DNA of 8,061 nucleotides from Deltaproteobacteria bacterium. GTDB taxonomy: Bacteria; Desulfobacterota; DSM-4660; Desulfatiglandales; B25-G16. Of the stretch, positions 1 to 6,990 are shown piece after piece. Below the pieces are notes generated by a model that searched no databases, was not told the DNA's origin, and was given only the letters and a program-made list of their open reading frames with translations. Both the position numbers and the translations under genes were made by a program. The DNA lies in NCBI GenBank assembly GCA_003646935.1, contig QMLW01000070.1, positions 1 through 8,061 on the forward strand, written 5' to 3'. Numbering within the stretch: position 1 is the first letter of the stretch; the number at the start of each line of letters is the position of its first letter.

Positions 1-11
1 GAGCCATACCG

Positions 12-950
12 GTGGGACGCTTTCTCGTGTTACGCTTCAACAACGAAGACATCCTCAGGATCTTACGCTACGAAATCCAGAAGCACCCGGTCCTATCGTC
101 GGAAGCGACTATCACCAGATTTATCTATCGCCAAGCCTATAAGATCATGCAGGAGTTCCGCAACCAGTACATCCCCGGTGAAGTAGACGAGGTCGTGACC
201 CAGGCGCTCTCCGAAACGGAGGCACACGCCATCAACACCATGCGCCACCTCCCCGTTGGCAAGGTGCCGGCAGCCGTGGGGCTCAAAGGGCTGGCGCAAG
301 GCTCCCGTGCCACAGAGGGCTATGACATCCTTCCCCAGTTCATGGAAAATCTCCACAGGTTCAACCTCAAGGCCCTCTTTGAGCTCTACTTGATCCCTCC
401 CGTTTCCCAGCGGATATTCAATCTGCTCGCGGATATCGCCGATAACATGGTGTTGGGCAGGGACGAGGTCTTTCATTTCATATTCTATCTGGAAAACATG
501 CTCTTCTTTCTGCAGGAACTGGAGGAATTGGGCATTGAGGCGATACAAGATTCCACCTATGGGCTCATCAAGAATCCCTACCAGCTACATTCCCTGAACA
601 TGATCAGGGAAGGCGTGTATCTTGCGTCAACTGGATTGTGGTATCAAAACACCATCCCTCCCAGCATCATACGATGCATCAGCCCCAACGCCATCCCCAA
701 CTGTGTGGGGGTGAGGGATCGCCACATCTTCTCTCAGGTCTCCTTGGTAACCGGCGGGTTCAGGGGTACTCCCTTTGATTTGGATAGCACCAACAGGTAC
801 GCGTGGGATGAAGAACCAGAAAGCTGTTTGTTCCGTCCAGGCTACTTTCAGATCACGATTCCCCAGCGCATCCTCGGGCAATGGGAACAAACACAGGGCA
901 TACAAAGGAGGGCCCTTGAGGAGCTGATTCAAACAAAGCAATGGCTATAA
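12..950 (+). CDS. Hypothetical protein, 5' end possibly outside the window
   Basis: I do not recognise this family. The frame runs from a GTG at 12 to a TAA ending at 950, giving 312 residues. It is open all the way to the left edge, and no ribosome site is visible in the 11 bases before the GTG, so the real start may lie upstream. The N-terminal third is basic and helical (motif RFIYRQAYKIMQEFRNQY near residues 37-54). The middle (about 115-178) is rich in leucine and phenylalanine and contains FIFYLENMLFFLQELEELG, which looks like an amphipathic or buried helix rather than a clear membrane span. The C-terminal part holds two cysteines (RCISPNAIPNC, about 223-233) and several aromatic residues. 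There is no signal peptide, no nucleotide-binding loop and no recognised catalytic motif. It is separated from the next gene by 281 bp, so a shared operon is not evident. Length, absence of stops and ordinary composition support a real gene; function is unknown. Confidence 0.72.
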   Translation: MGRFLVLRFNNEDILRILRYEIQKHPVLSSEATITRFIYRQAYKIMQEFRNQYIPGEVDEVVTQALSETEAHAINTMRHLPVGKVPAAVGLKGLAQGSRATEGYDILPQFMENLHRFNLKALFELYLIPPVSQRIFNLLADIADNMVLGRDEVFHFIFYLENMLFFLQELEELGIEAIQDSTYGLIKNPYQLHSLNMIREGVYLASTGLWYQNTIPPSIIRCISPNAIPNCVGVRDRHIFSQVSLVTGGFRGTPFDLDSTNRYAWDEEPESCLFRPGYFQITIPQRILGQWEQTQGIQRRALEELIQTKQWL

Positions 951-998
951 CGGAACCGTGCCGTTCCCTGCATGATGAAGTCCCGGCTACATCTCTTG

Positions 999-1018
999 CG
1001 GTGCTCTTCCACCGTTTT
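999..1018 (+). terminator. Weak candidate terminator after the first gene
   Basis: A 5-bp stem CGGTG/CACCG encloses the loop CTCTTC and is followed directly by TTTT. It lies about 50 nt after the stop codon at 950. The stem is short and the T-run is only four, so it is a weak candidate, but it is the only stem followed by T residues in this spacer. Confidence 0.25.
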
Positions 1019-1049
1019 GCCGCAGGCTCCCTTCCGTAGGACCTGCCAC

Positions 1050-1063
1050 TGCTGCCGGCAGCA
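1050..1063. repeat. Perfect 14-bp palindrome TGCTGCCGGCAGCA
   Basis: The sequence reads the same on both strands with no central spacer, inside the 281-bp gap between the unknown gene and the GAF-ANTAR gene. It could be a binding site for a dimeric regulator of the downstream gene or simply a GC-rich chance palindrome. No promoter elements with good spacing are evident next to it. Confidence 0.35.
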
Positions 1064-1186
1064 CACCATGCTGGATTGGTTTGGCCGATCGATTAAAATA
1101 TCCTACGTACAAACCCTAAAATATGCTATAAAGGCTTGGGGTGAGCCGTTCATCATGCCTGGTTCCTGGTTAAGATCATGGTAAAC

Positions 1187-1216
1187 GTTGAACCTCGGTA
1201 ACCTTAGCGAGGCAAC
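1187..1216 (+). other. Leader hairpin just before the GAF-ANTAR gene
   Basis: GTTG, an AA bulge and CCTCG pair with CGAGG and CAAC around a 10-nt loop GTAACCTTAG, giving nine pairs. The hairpin ends 15 nt before the ATG at 1232, so it would sit in the 5' untranslated RNA next to the initiation region. No T-run follows, so it is not a terminator. The loop is not the short purine loop seen before the downstream flavoprotein gene, so I do not claim it as an autoregulatory ANTAR site. Confidence 0.35.
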
Positions 1217-1231
1217 ATTACGGTTGGATAG

Positions 1232-1942
1232 ATGGAAAAGGTATCATCGGAAACCTACGATACATATATCAAGGCACTCACCGAGATCAGCATGGCCATC
1301 ACCTCGGACAAATATCTTGGGGATATCCTCAAATTAGTGGTCATGGTCACCGCTCGAGTTACGGGGGTGGAGATCTGCTCGCTTTGGCTGATAGAGGAGA
1401 CGGACAAGGGCAAGCAGGTCAGGCTCAAGGCGACTCAGGCCATTGATCCGGAATACGTTAAGGATAGGGTGCTCGGTTTGAACGAGGGCGTAGTGGGTTA
1501 CATAGCCTCGACCAATAGGCCTCTCATGGTGGACGATGTCTTGAAAGAGCCCAGATTCAAGGAAAAGGAGATGGCAAGGAAATTGGGCCTTGTATCCATG
1601 TTGGGCGTACCCCTGCACGTAAAGGAAGATAAGGTGATCGGTGTGCTCGATTGTTTCACCATTGAGCCCTACAGATTTTCAGAAACTGAGATCAGCCTCA
1701 TAACGACGGTAGCAAATCAAGCTGCAATAGCCATAGAGAACACACAGCTTATGGTGAAAACTCGGGTGATCGAGGAGGAACTTGAAAAGCGGAAATTGAT
1801 CGATAGGGCCAAGGAGATACTGATGTCGAAAAAGAATTTCTCAGGGGAGAAGGCATTCCGCTGGATACAAAAGAAAAGCATGGACACCAGGAAATCCATG
1901 AAGGAGATAGCTGAGGCAGTTATCATCTCACAGGACATTTAA
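1232..1942 (+). CDS. GAF-ANTAR domain protein, predicted RNA-binding transcription antiterminator
   Basis: This 236-residue protein has an N-terminal GAF sensor domain (about 24-170; landmarks LNEGVVGYIAST at 83-94 and GVPLHVKEDKVIGVLDCF at 125-142). A short coiled-coil-like linker (about 170-188, VIEEELEKRK) leads to a C-terminal ANTAR domain (about 183-232). The ANTAR signature is clear: RKLIDRAKEILM, then an AFRWIQKKSM helix, then IAEAVI. ANTAR proteins typically dimerise and bind tandem hairpins in leader RNA to stop intrinsic termination. Here sensing would be by the GAF domain, as there is no receiver domain for phosphorylation; the ligand is unknown. The start is fixed at or after 1232 because a TAG lies immediately upstream in frame, although the ribosome site is weak (GGA near 1226). 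The gene directly precedes a leader with paired hairpins and a terminator, its most likely target. Identification of the two domains is firm; the target is inferred from position and RNA structure. Confidence 0.93.
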   Translation: MEKVSSETYDTYIKALTEISMAITSDKYLGDILKLVVMVTARVTGVEICSLWLIEETDKGKQVRLKATQAIDPEYVKDRVLGLNEGVVGYIASTNRPLMVDDVLKEPRFKEKEMARKLGLVSMLGVPLHVKEDKVIGVLDCFTIEPYRFSETEISLITTVANQAAIAIENTQLMVKTRVIEEELEKRKLIDRAKEILMSKKNFSGEKAFRWIQKKSMDTRKSMKEIAEAVIISQDI

Positions 1943-1946
1943 ATGC

Positions 1947-1975
1947 TTGACATCGATGCAACATTCCAATAAGTA
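1947..1975 (+). promoter_or_regulatory. Candidate promoter for the flavoprotein gene leader
   Basis: A perfect -35 box TTGACA (1947-1952) begins five bases after the regulator's stop codon. The -10 is poor: AATAAG at 15-bp spacing (1968-1973) or TAAGTA at 17 bp (1970-1975). A start near 1980-1985 would put the first hairpin (1993) at the very 5' end of the RNA. That fits a leader-controlled unit transcribed separately from the regulator. Read-through from the regulator gene is an alternative. Confidence 0.45.
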
Positions 1976-1992
1976 AGAAAGGCGATTTTTAC

Positions 1993-2028
1993 GTAATACG
2001 AGGGCGTATTACTGCTGACAAGGGTGTC
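1993..2028 (+). promoter_or_regulatory. Tandem AGGG-loop hairpins, predicted ANTAR target in leader RNA
   Basis: The first hairpin has a perfect 8-bp stem, GTAATACG (1993-2000) and CGTATTAC (2005-2012), around loop AGGG (2001-2004). Four bases later a smaller hairpin has stem GACA (2017-2020) and TGTC (2025-2028) around loop AGGG (2021-2024). The two share AC-R-AGGG-Y-GT, with the closing pair changed from G-C to A-T so that pairing is kept, and the loops are exactly 20 nt apart. Known ANTAR targets are two close hairpins with six-base loops carrying A at position 1 and G at position 4. With the closing pair opened, the second loop reads AAGGGT and fits; the first reads GAGGGC and fits only at G4. 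The 3' arm of the second hairpin shares two bases with the following terminator stem. Position between an ANTAR gene and a terminator makes this a strong inference. Confidence 0.62.
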
Positions 2029-2064
2029 CACTTAATCTCGAAGACGAGATGGGTGGATTTTTTT
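2027..2064 (+). terminator. Intrinsic terminator in the flavoprotein gene leader (attenuator)
   Basis: The outer stem TCCAC/GTGGA (2027-2031 with 2053-2057) leads through likely T-G wobbles and a bulged A to a perfect inner stem ATCTCG/CGAGAT (2035-2040 with 2045-2050) with loop AAGA. Seven T residues follow directly (2058-2064). It ends 28 nt before the flavoprotein ATG at 2093, so it lies upstream of the gene it would silence. Such a placement implies conditional read-through, probably governed by the neighbouring ANTAR protein. It could also simply terminate the regulator's own transcript. Confidence 0.8.
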
Positions 2065-2092
2065 GTGCTCTATGACACGAGGAGGATGTATT

Positions 2093-3688
2093 ATGGGTAA
2101 CATAGCCAGACCAAACTCTAACGATGCCACCACCTCGGCAAATCGCTCCAGAAACGTCACCCCCACGAGCGGAATCTGTTCCCGCTGTATCGATGGCTGC
2201 ACTGGGAACTGCGAGGTGTTTAAGGCGACGTTCCGGGGCAGGGAACTGCTGTATCCCGGGCCCTTTGGGGATGTGACGGCAGGTGCGGACAAGGATTATC
2301 CCGTGGATTACTCCCACCTCAACATCCAGGGCTACGCCCTTGGTGCAAAGGGGCTCGGCGATGGGGTAACAGGGGACTCGGATACGGCGATCTTTCCCAT
2401 AGTAGACACCAAAACCGAATACGGCTGGGACAAAAAGGTGAAGATGAACCTCCCGGTCTTCACCGGTGCCCTCGGATCCACCGAGATCGCCCGCAAAAAC
2501 TGGGAGCACTTCGCCATAGGTGCTGCCTTGAGCGGCATTACCATCGTCTGCGGTGAAAACGTGTGCGGGATAGATCCTCTGCTCGAGTTCGACAAGAACG
2601 AAAAGATCGCCAAATCGCCTGATATGGATCGCCGCATCGAGGTCTATCGAAGGTATCACCAGGGCTACGGGGAAATCCTCGTTCAATTGAATGTGGAGGA
2701 TACTCGTTTGGGCGTAGCCGAGTATGTGCATGGCAAACACGGGCTCGATACCATCGAGCTAAAATGGGGCCAGGGCGCCAAATCCATTGGCGGCGAGATA
2801 AAGGTGAACAGCATCGAACGGGCCATGGTGCTTCAAAAAAGAGGGTATATCGTCACGCCCGACCCCTCCAACAAAACCATTCAGGCCGCGTTCAAGGACG
2901 GCGCGCTCAAGGAGTTCGAGCGTCACAGCAGAATGGGTTTTATCAGCGAGGAGGGGTTCCTTGCCGAGGTCCAACGATTGCGGGATATCGGCTTTACAAG
3001 GATAACCCTGAAGACCGGAGCCTATGGTTTGAGGGAACTGGCAATGGCAATAAAATGGGGCTCCAAGGCCCATATAGATCTTCTTACCATCGATGGTGCT
3101 GGTGGAGGCACCGGCATGAGCCCATGGAGGATGATGCAGGAATGGGGCATGCCCAGCATCTACCTCCACTCCGCTGCATACGAGTTTTGTCGGAAACTGG
3201 CCGAAAGGGGCGAGAGGCCGCCGGATATCGCCTTTGCGGGTGGCTTCAGCTCCGAGGATGGTATCTTCAAGGCCCTGGCGCTTGGCGCGCCCTTTGTCAA
3301 GGCGGTCTGCATGGGACGTGCATTGATGATCCCCGGCATGGTGGGCAAGAATATAGCTCAATGGTTAAAGGAGGATAAGCTGCCGAAAACCGTTAGCAGG
3401 TATGGCTCCAGCGTTGAGGAGATCTTCGTGAACTACGAGGCGGTGAAGGAATTGGTTGGGGCTGATGAGATAAAGCATATCCCATTGGGCGCAATCGGCC
3501 TGTACAGCTACTGCGACAAATTGAGGATCGGGCTGCAGCAGCTTATGGCCGGCACGAGAAATTTCTCCCTCGGCTCCATCACTCAAAATGACTTGATGTC
3601 CCTCACGAAGGACTGTGCCAAGGTCACCGGCATACCGTACCTCATGGACGCCTACAGGCAAGAGGCGGAGGCCATATTAACTAGCTGA
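2093..3688 (+). CDS. Glutamate synthase-like FMN-binding protein (GltB FMN-domain family) with N-terminal four-Cys motif
   Basis: The protein is 531 residues from the ATG at 2093, chosen because GGAGG (2081-2085) sits 7 nt upstream; longer starts in the frame fall at the terminator T-run and lack a ribosome site. The centre and C-terminal half are the FMN/(βα)8 domain of glutamate synthase: LKWGQGAKSIGGE (223-235) is the phosphate/FMN loop, LTIDGAGGGTGMSP (331-344) the glycine-rich active-site loop, and FAGGFSSEDG (381-390) with LALGAPFVKAV (395-405) the later barrel strands. In full glutamate synthases this domain joins ammonia to 2-oxoglutarate. Two departures stand out. Residues 29-40 form CX2CX3CX3C, which could hold a metal or Fe-S cluster, and the usual 3Fe-4S cysteine cluster after the barrel is absent (only C406 in AVCMGRALMIPG). 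There is no fused glutaminase or GXGXG domain. The exact reaction and electron donor are therefore unknown. It appears to be transcribed alone, between an attenuator and a strong terminator. Confidence 0.88.
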   Translation: MGNIARPNSNDATTSANRSRNVTPTSGICSRCIDGCTGNCEVFKATFRGRELLYPGPFGDVTAGADKDYPVDYSHLNIQGYALGAKGLGDGVTGDSDTAIFPIVDTKTEYGWDKKVKMNLPVFTGALGSTEIARKNWEHFAIGAALSGITIVCGENVCGIDPLLEFDKNEKIAKSPDMDRRIEVYRRYHQGYGEILVQLNVEDTRLGVAEYVHGKHGLDTIELKWGQGAKSIGGEIKVNSIERAMVLQKRGYIVTPDPSNKTIQAAFKDGALKEFERHSRMGFISEEGFLAEVQRLRDIGFTRITLKTGAYGLRELAMAIKWGSKAHIDLLTIDGAGGGTGMSPWRMMQEWGMPSIYLHSAAYEFCRKLAERGERPPDIAFAGGFSSEDGIFKALALGAPFVKAVCMGRALMIPGMVGKNIAQWLKEDKLPKTVSRYGSSVEEIFVNYEAVKELVGADEIKHIPLGAIGLYSYCDKLRIGLQQLMAGTRNFSLGSITQNDLMSLTKDCAKVTGIPYLMDAYRQEAEAILTS

Positions 3689-3705
3689 GGTGAAATAGGA
3701 ACGGA

Positions 3706-3749
3706 AAAAGGGAATCCCAACGGTTATGGTGGGATTCCCTTTTCTTTCG
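3706..3749. terminator. Strong, probably bidirectional terminator
   Basis: A perfect 14-bp inverted repeat, AAAAGGGAATCCCA (3706-3719) and TGGGATTCCCTTTT (3730-3743), flanks a 10-nt loop. The T-rich tail TTTTCTTTC follows on the plus strand and A residues precede it, giving a T-run on the other strand too. It begins 18 nt after the flavoprotein stop codon and should separate that gene from purF-nadE. Confidence 0.9.
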
Positions 3750-3846
3750 TGCTGTTGCCCGCTGACAGATATCCCCAAGCGCAGTCCCGTGATTCCACAG
3801 GGGATAAAAAAGATGCGAAAGAGATCCCAGCATGACAGGAAACTGC

Positions 3847-3875
3847 TTGATAAATTTCTCTCCTGAGAATATCTT
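3847..3875 (+). promoter_or_regulatory. Candidate promoter for the purF-nadE pair
   Basis: TTGATA (3847-3852, five of six consensus bases) is followed after exactly 17 bp by TATCTT (3870-3875, four of six). A start near 3882 would give a leader of about 78 nt. The same stretch can fold as an imperfect hairpin (CTTGA with TCAAG outside, TTCTC with GAGAA inside, loop TCCT), which could instead be an operator. It follows the strong terminator, where a new promoter is expected. Confidence 0.5.
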
Positions 3876-3959
3876 CAAGGGCAACGTGTTTTCATAAAGA
3901 TAAAATCACGCGCTTAATAGTGTAAGAAGGAAGGCAATGCCAAAAGGAGGAAGCAATCA

Positions 3960-5339
3960 ATGAAATTACTGGGTGATAACTGCGCCGTGTTTGGCATCGT
4001 GAGAGATACGGCCTGTGTTGAGGATATCTATCGAGGCCTTGACTTTCTTCAACACAGGGGTCAGCAGTTCTGCGGCATTGCCACCTATGATGGGGACAAA
4101 ATACACCTCATAACCCACTACGGTCAGGTGGGCAATACCTTCACCTCTCATGAGCTGGCGACATTCAAAGGCAGCATGGGAATAGGGCACGTAAGCCTGA
4201 GGGAACGGCAGCCCATGATGTGGCAGGGTGCTGTTGGTGAGATAGCGGTTGCCTTCAGCGGTAATATTATAAATTCCGCGGACCTGCTCACCGAGATGAA
4301 GGACAGGGGAGAGGCCTTTTACCATGGGCTGGACATTGAGATCCTCTCCAAGCTTATTATGCAGGAGAAGGACGTGCTCGCGGGAATCTCCAAGCTGGCC
4401 GTGACCATAAAGGGTTCTTACTCACTCGTGGTGTTAAGCCAAGACGGCATATATGCCGCAAGGGACGTCTATGGCTTCAGGCCCCTTATGTTAGGAGAGG
4501 GCTCGGGTGCCTTTATCGTGAGCTCTGAATCGAGGGCCGTCCAGCATATAGGACTAAAGCGCCTCAGGGATGTAAGGCCCGGCGAGGTCGTGCTTATCAA
4601 CAGAAAGGGATTCGAGACCAAGCGCCAATTAAAAAGCCCCCGGAGGGCTCACTGTGCCTTTGAATGGGCGTATACGGCCAGCATGGACAGCATAATCGAC
4701 GGACTCTATGTCCAGGAGGCCAGAAATAATCTTGGAAAGAGCTTAGCAGTGAGGGATTCACAAGAAGGCGGCATTCGTGCCGATCTGGTAGCACCGGTAC
4801 CCATGTCAGGCATCGGACACGCCCTCGGATATCACATGCAGTCCGGATTGCCGTACCAGGAGGTCTTTCTCTATAACCGATACGCCGATCGAAGCTACAC
4901 GCAACTCACACAGGATGATCGAGACAGGATGGCCAAGAAAAAGCTCTCCGTCTTGGAATATGCAATTCAGGATAAGAGGATTGTGCTTTGCGATGATTCC
5001 ATTGTGAGGGGCACCCAGATCAGGGAAAAGGTAAGGGAATTGAAGCATGCTGGAGCCAAAGAGGTTCACGTGCGGATCGCGTGCCCGCCCTTGATGTATC
5101 CCTGCGATTTTGGCATCGCAACCAGGACCTATGAAGAACTGTTGGCCAGAACATACTTCCCGGAAGGAAACATCGCCACCATGGATGAGCTCATGGCCCT
5201 TGAGGCCTGTGTTGCCGAAAGGATCGGTGCCGACTCCGTTAAATACAACAGCCTGGAGTCCTTTGTAGAGGCGCTGAACATGCCACGGGAGAGCTTGTGC
5301 TTGAAGTGCTGGGATGGCGATTGGCCATTCAACCAATAG
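3960..5339 (+). CDS. purF: Amidophosphoribosyltransferase (PurF family), divergent glutaminase site
   Basis: This 459-residue protein has PurF architecture: an N-terminal class II glutaminase domain (about 8-230) and a C-terminal phosphoribosyltransferase domain (about 270-440). PurF makes 5-phosphoribosylamine from PRPP and glutamine, the first step of purine synthesis. Visible landmarks are the nucleophile C8 in DNCAVFGI after a 7-residue propeptide, HRGQQFCGI (32-40), YNRYADRSYTQ (305-315) and the PRPP loop VLCDDSIVRGT (342-352). The four cysteines of the [4Fe-4S] PurF subtype are present: C232, C382 (YPCDFGIA) and C447/C450 (CLKC). Oddities: the usual HVRYST is HVSLRE (77-82), and the usual oxyanion-hole HNGN is FSGN (99-102), so Asn is replaced by Ser; the glutamine-binding Asp appears kept (D125). 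It could be a normal but divergent PurF or a paralogue with another ammonia source or acceptor. The start is well set by AAAAGGAGG 8 nt before the ATG. NadE follows 10 nt later. Confidence 0.88.
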   Translation: MKLLGDNCAVFGIVRDTACVEDIYRGLDFLQHRGQQFCGIATYDGDKIHLITHYGQVGNTFTSHELATFKGSMGIGHVSLRERQPMMWQGAVGEIAVAFSGNIINSADLLTEMKDRGEAFYHGLDIEILSKLIMQEKDVLAGISKLAVTIKGSYSLVVLSQDGIYAARDVYGFRPLMLGEGSGAFIVSSESRAVQHIGLKRLRDVRPGEVVLINRKGFETKRQLKSPRRAHCAFEWAYTASMDSIIDGLYVQEARNNLGKSLAVRDSQEGGIRADLVAPVPMSGIGHALGYHMQSGLPYQEVFLYNRYADRSYTQLTQDDRDRMAKKKLSVLEYAIQDKRIVLCDDSIVRGTQIREKVRELKHAGAKEVHVRIACPPLMYPCDFGIATRTYEELLARTYFPEGNIATMDELMALEACVAERIGADSVKYNSLESFVEALNMPRESLCLKCWDGDWPFNQ

Positions 5340-5349
5340 GGTTGACACA

Positions 5350-6990
5350 ATGAAGATTGCCCTTGCCCAACTCAACCCGATCATCGGGGACTTCGCTTAC
5401 AACACGGGCAAGATTAAGGCCGCGGCTGAACAGGCTAAAGCTCAATCCTGTGATCTGGTGGTCTTCTCCGAGCTCGTCATCTCGGGCTATCCGCCGCGAG
5501 ACCTCTTGGAGAAGAGAGAGTTCGTCGAGGAGAACCTCACCTATCTCCAAGATCTCGTAAAATCCATAGCAGGGATTGGCGTGATATGCGGGTATGTGGA
5601 TAGAAACCCAAGGAAAGCTGGGAACCCCCTCTATAACGCTGCCGCGCTTTTTGAGGGAGGAGAGATACTCTATACGGCGCACAAGCGGCTCCTTCCCACC
5701 TATGATGTATTCGATGAGACCCGATACTTTGAGCCGGGATCGGATTGCACTCCATACCCCTATAAGAATTGCCGGATCGGTCTCGCCGTGTGTGAGGACA
5801 TCTGGAATGACAGGGAATTCTTCATGAAGCAGCGTTATCCGATCGATCCAGTGGAACGGATGGTCAACGAGGGTGCCGAACTCATTATAAATGTTGCGGC
5901 ATCCCCCTATTATGTGGGCAAACGGGAGTTTAAACGAGATATGTTCCTCAATATCGTTACAAAATATGGGGTGCCCCTCGTTTATGTAAACCAGGTCGGC
6001 GGCAATGACAGCGTTCTTTTTGACGGTATCAGCCTTGCCTATAGCTCTAAAGGCGATCTAATTGCGAGGGCCCACGATTTTGAAGAGGATATGGTGTTCT
6101 ACGACACAACGAGCCAGGAAGGGGAGGTTCACCCCATCTCCGAATCAGACACCGAATCTATGCTCAATGCGCTGGTAATGGGCACCAGGGACTATATCTA
6201 CAAATGTGGTTTTTCCAGTGCAGTGGTGGGTTTAAGCGGCGGCATCGACTCAGCGCTTACCGCATATGTTGCGGTACAGGCCCTTGGAGGGGACAATGTC
6301 TTGCTGGTGTTCATGCCCTCTCTATATACCAATAAGGAAAACTTCGAGGACACGAAAACGCTCGCGACCAATCTAGGGGCCGAGCTTACAACCATACCTA
6401 TTGACGCGGAATTCGGAACATTCCTTAAAGACCTGTCGCCCCTCTTTAAGGATGTGGAAACGGAGGTCACGGGCCAAAACATCCAGGCGAGGATCAGGGG
6501 AACGATGCTCATGGCAATCAGCAACAAGCTGGGGCATCTACTCCTTTCAACGGGCAATAAATCGGAGTTGGCGGTGGGCTACTGCACCCTGTACGGAGAC
6601 ATGAACGGCGGCCTAGCCGTGCTCTCTGATGTGCCCAAGGCTTCCGTATACCGAATCGCTCGGTTCATCAATAGGGATCGGGAGATTATTCCCGAGAGAA
6701 TTATTACCAAGCCCCCGTCAGCTGAGCTGAAACCCGATCAACGAGATCAGGATGATCTGCCCCCGTATGAGATCTTGGATGATGTCCTTACGGCATATAT
6801 CGAGGACAACAAGGCCCCGGATGAGATTGTAGCCACGGGCTTCGAGCCATCCGTGGTGAGAGACATCATTACACGCGTGGACCGAAACGAGTTCAAGCGG
6901 CAACAATCACCGCCGGGATTGAAGGTAACCACCAAGTCCTTCGGGTACGGAAGGAGATATCCTATAGCCCAAAGATACCAATCTCCATAG
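5350..6990 (+). CDS. nadE: Glutamine-dependent NAD+ synthetase
   Basis: This 546-residue, two-domain enzyme makes NAD+ from nicotinate adenine dinucleotide, ATP and glutamine, the last step of NAD synthesis, in the cytosol. The N-terminal nitrilase-type glutaminase (about 1-255) has the Glu-Lys-Cys triad: E41 in VVFSELVISGYPP, K112 in AHKRLLPTYDVF and C148 in IGLAVCEDIWND. The C-terminal synthetase domain (about 265-546) has the ATP pyrophosphatase loop GLSGGIDSALTAY (294-306), STGNKSE (400-406), GDMNGGLAVLSDVPK (416-430) and KPPSAELKPDQRDQDDLP (454-471). Length and motifs are complete. I chose ATG 5350 because MKIALAQLNP is the typical family N-terminus and AGGG overlapping the purF stop lies 8 nt upstream; a longer form from ATG 5314, overlapping purF, is possible. 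Likely co-transcribed with purF. No clear terminator follows. Confidence 0.97.
   Translation: MKIALAQLNPIIGDFAYNTGKIKAAAEQAKAQSCDLVVFSELVISGYPPRDLLEKREFVEENLTYLQDLVKSIAGIGVICGYVDRNPRKAGNPLYNAAALFEGGEILYTAHKRLLPTYDVFDETRYFEPGSDCTPYPYKNCRIGLAVCEDIWNDREFFMKQRYPIDPVERMVNEGAELIINVAASPYYVGKREFKRDMFLNIVTKYGVPLVYVNQVGGNDSVLFDGISLAYSSKGDLIARAHDFEEDMVFYDTTSQEGEVHPISESDTESMLNALVMGTRDYIYKCGFSSAVVGLSGGIDSALTAYVAVQALGGDNVLLVFMPSLYTNKENFEDTKTLATNLGAELTTIPIDAEFGTFLKDLSPLFKDVETEVTGQNIQARIRGTMLMAISNKLGHLLLSTGNKSELAVGYCTLYGDMNGGLAVLSDVPKASVYRIARFINRDREIIPERIITKPPSAELKPDQRDQDDLPPYEILDDVLTAYIEDNKAPDEIVATGFEPSVVRDIITRVDRNEFKRQQSPPGLKVTTKSFGYGRRYPIAQRYQSP

Noticed and set aside
972..1184. Open frame of 70 codons in the spacer before the GAF-ANTAR gene
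   Set aside because: No ribosome site, no recognisable domain, and it spans the palindrome and the weak terminator; most likely chance.
2063..2092. Longer start for the flavoprotein at TTG 2063 or ATG 2072
   Set aside because: Both lie at or just after the terminator T-run with no ribosome site; ATG 2093 has GGAGG at ideal spacing.
2764..3378. Long alternate-frame open reading stretch inside the flavoprotein gene
   Set aside because: It overlaps the conserved FMN-domain coding sequence in another frame, and its translation is low-complexity with no domain.
3681..3884. Minus-strand open frame of 67 codons between the flavoprotein and purF genes
   Set aside because: It runs through the strong terminator and the candidate purF promoter, and the product shows no family features.
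5342..5347. TTGACA between purF and nadE as a promoter for nadE
   Set aside because: It lies eight bases before the nadE start, too close to act as a -35 element for nadE, and no good -10 is evident.
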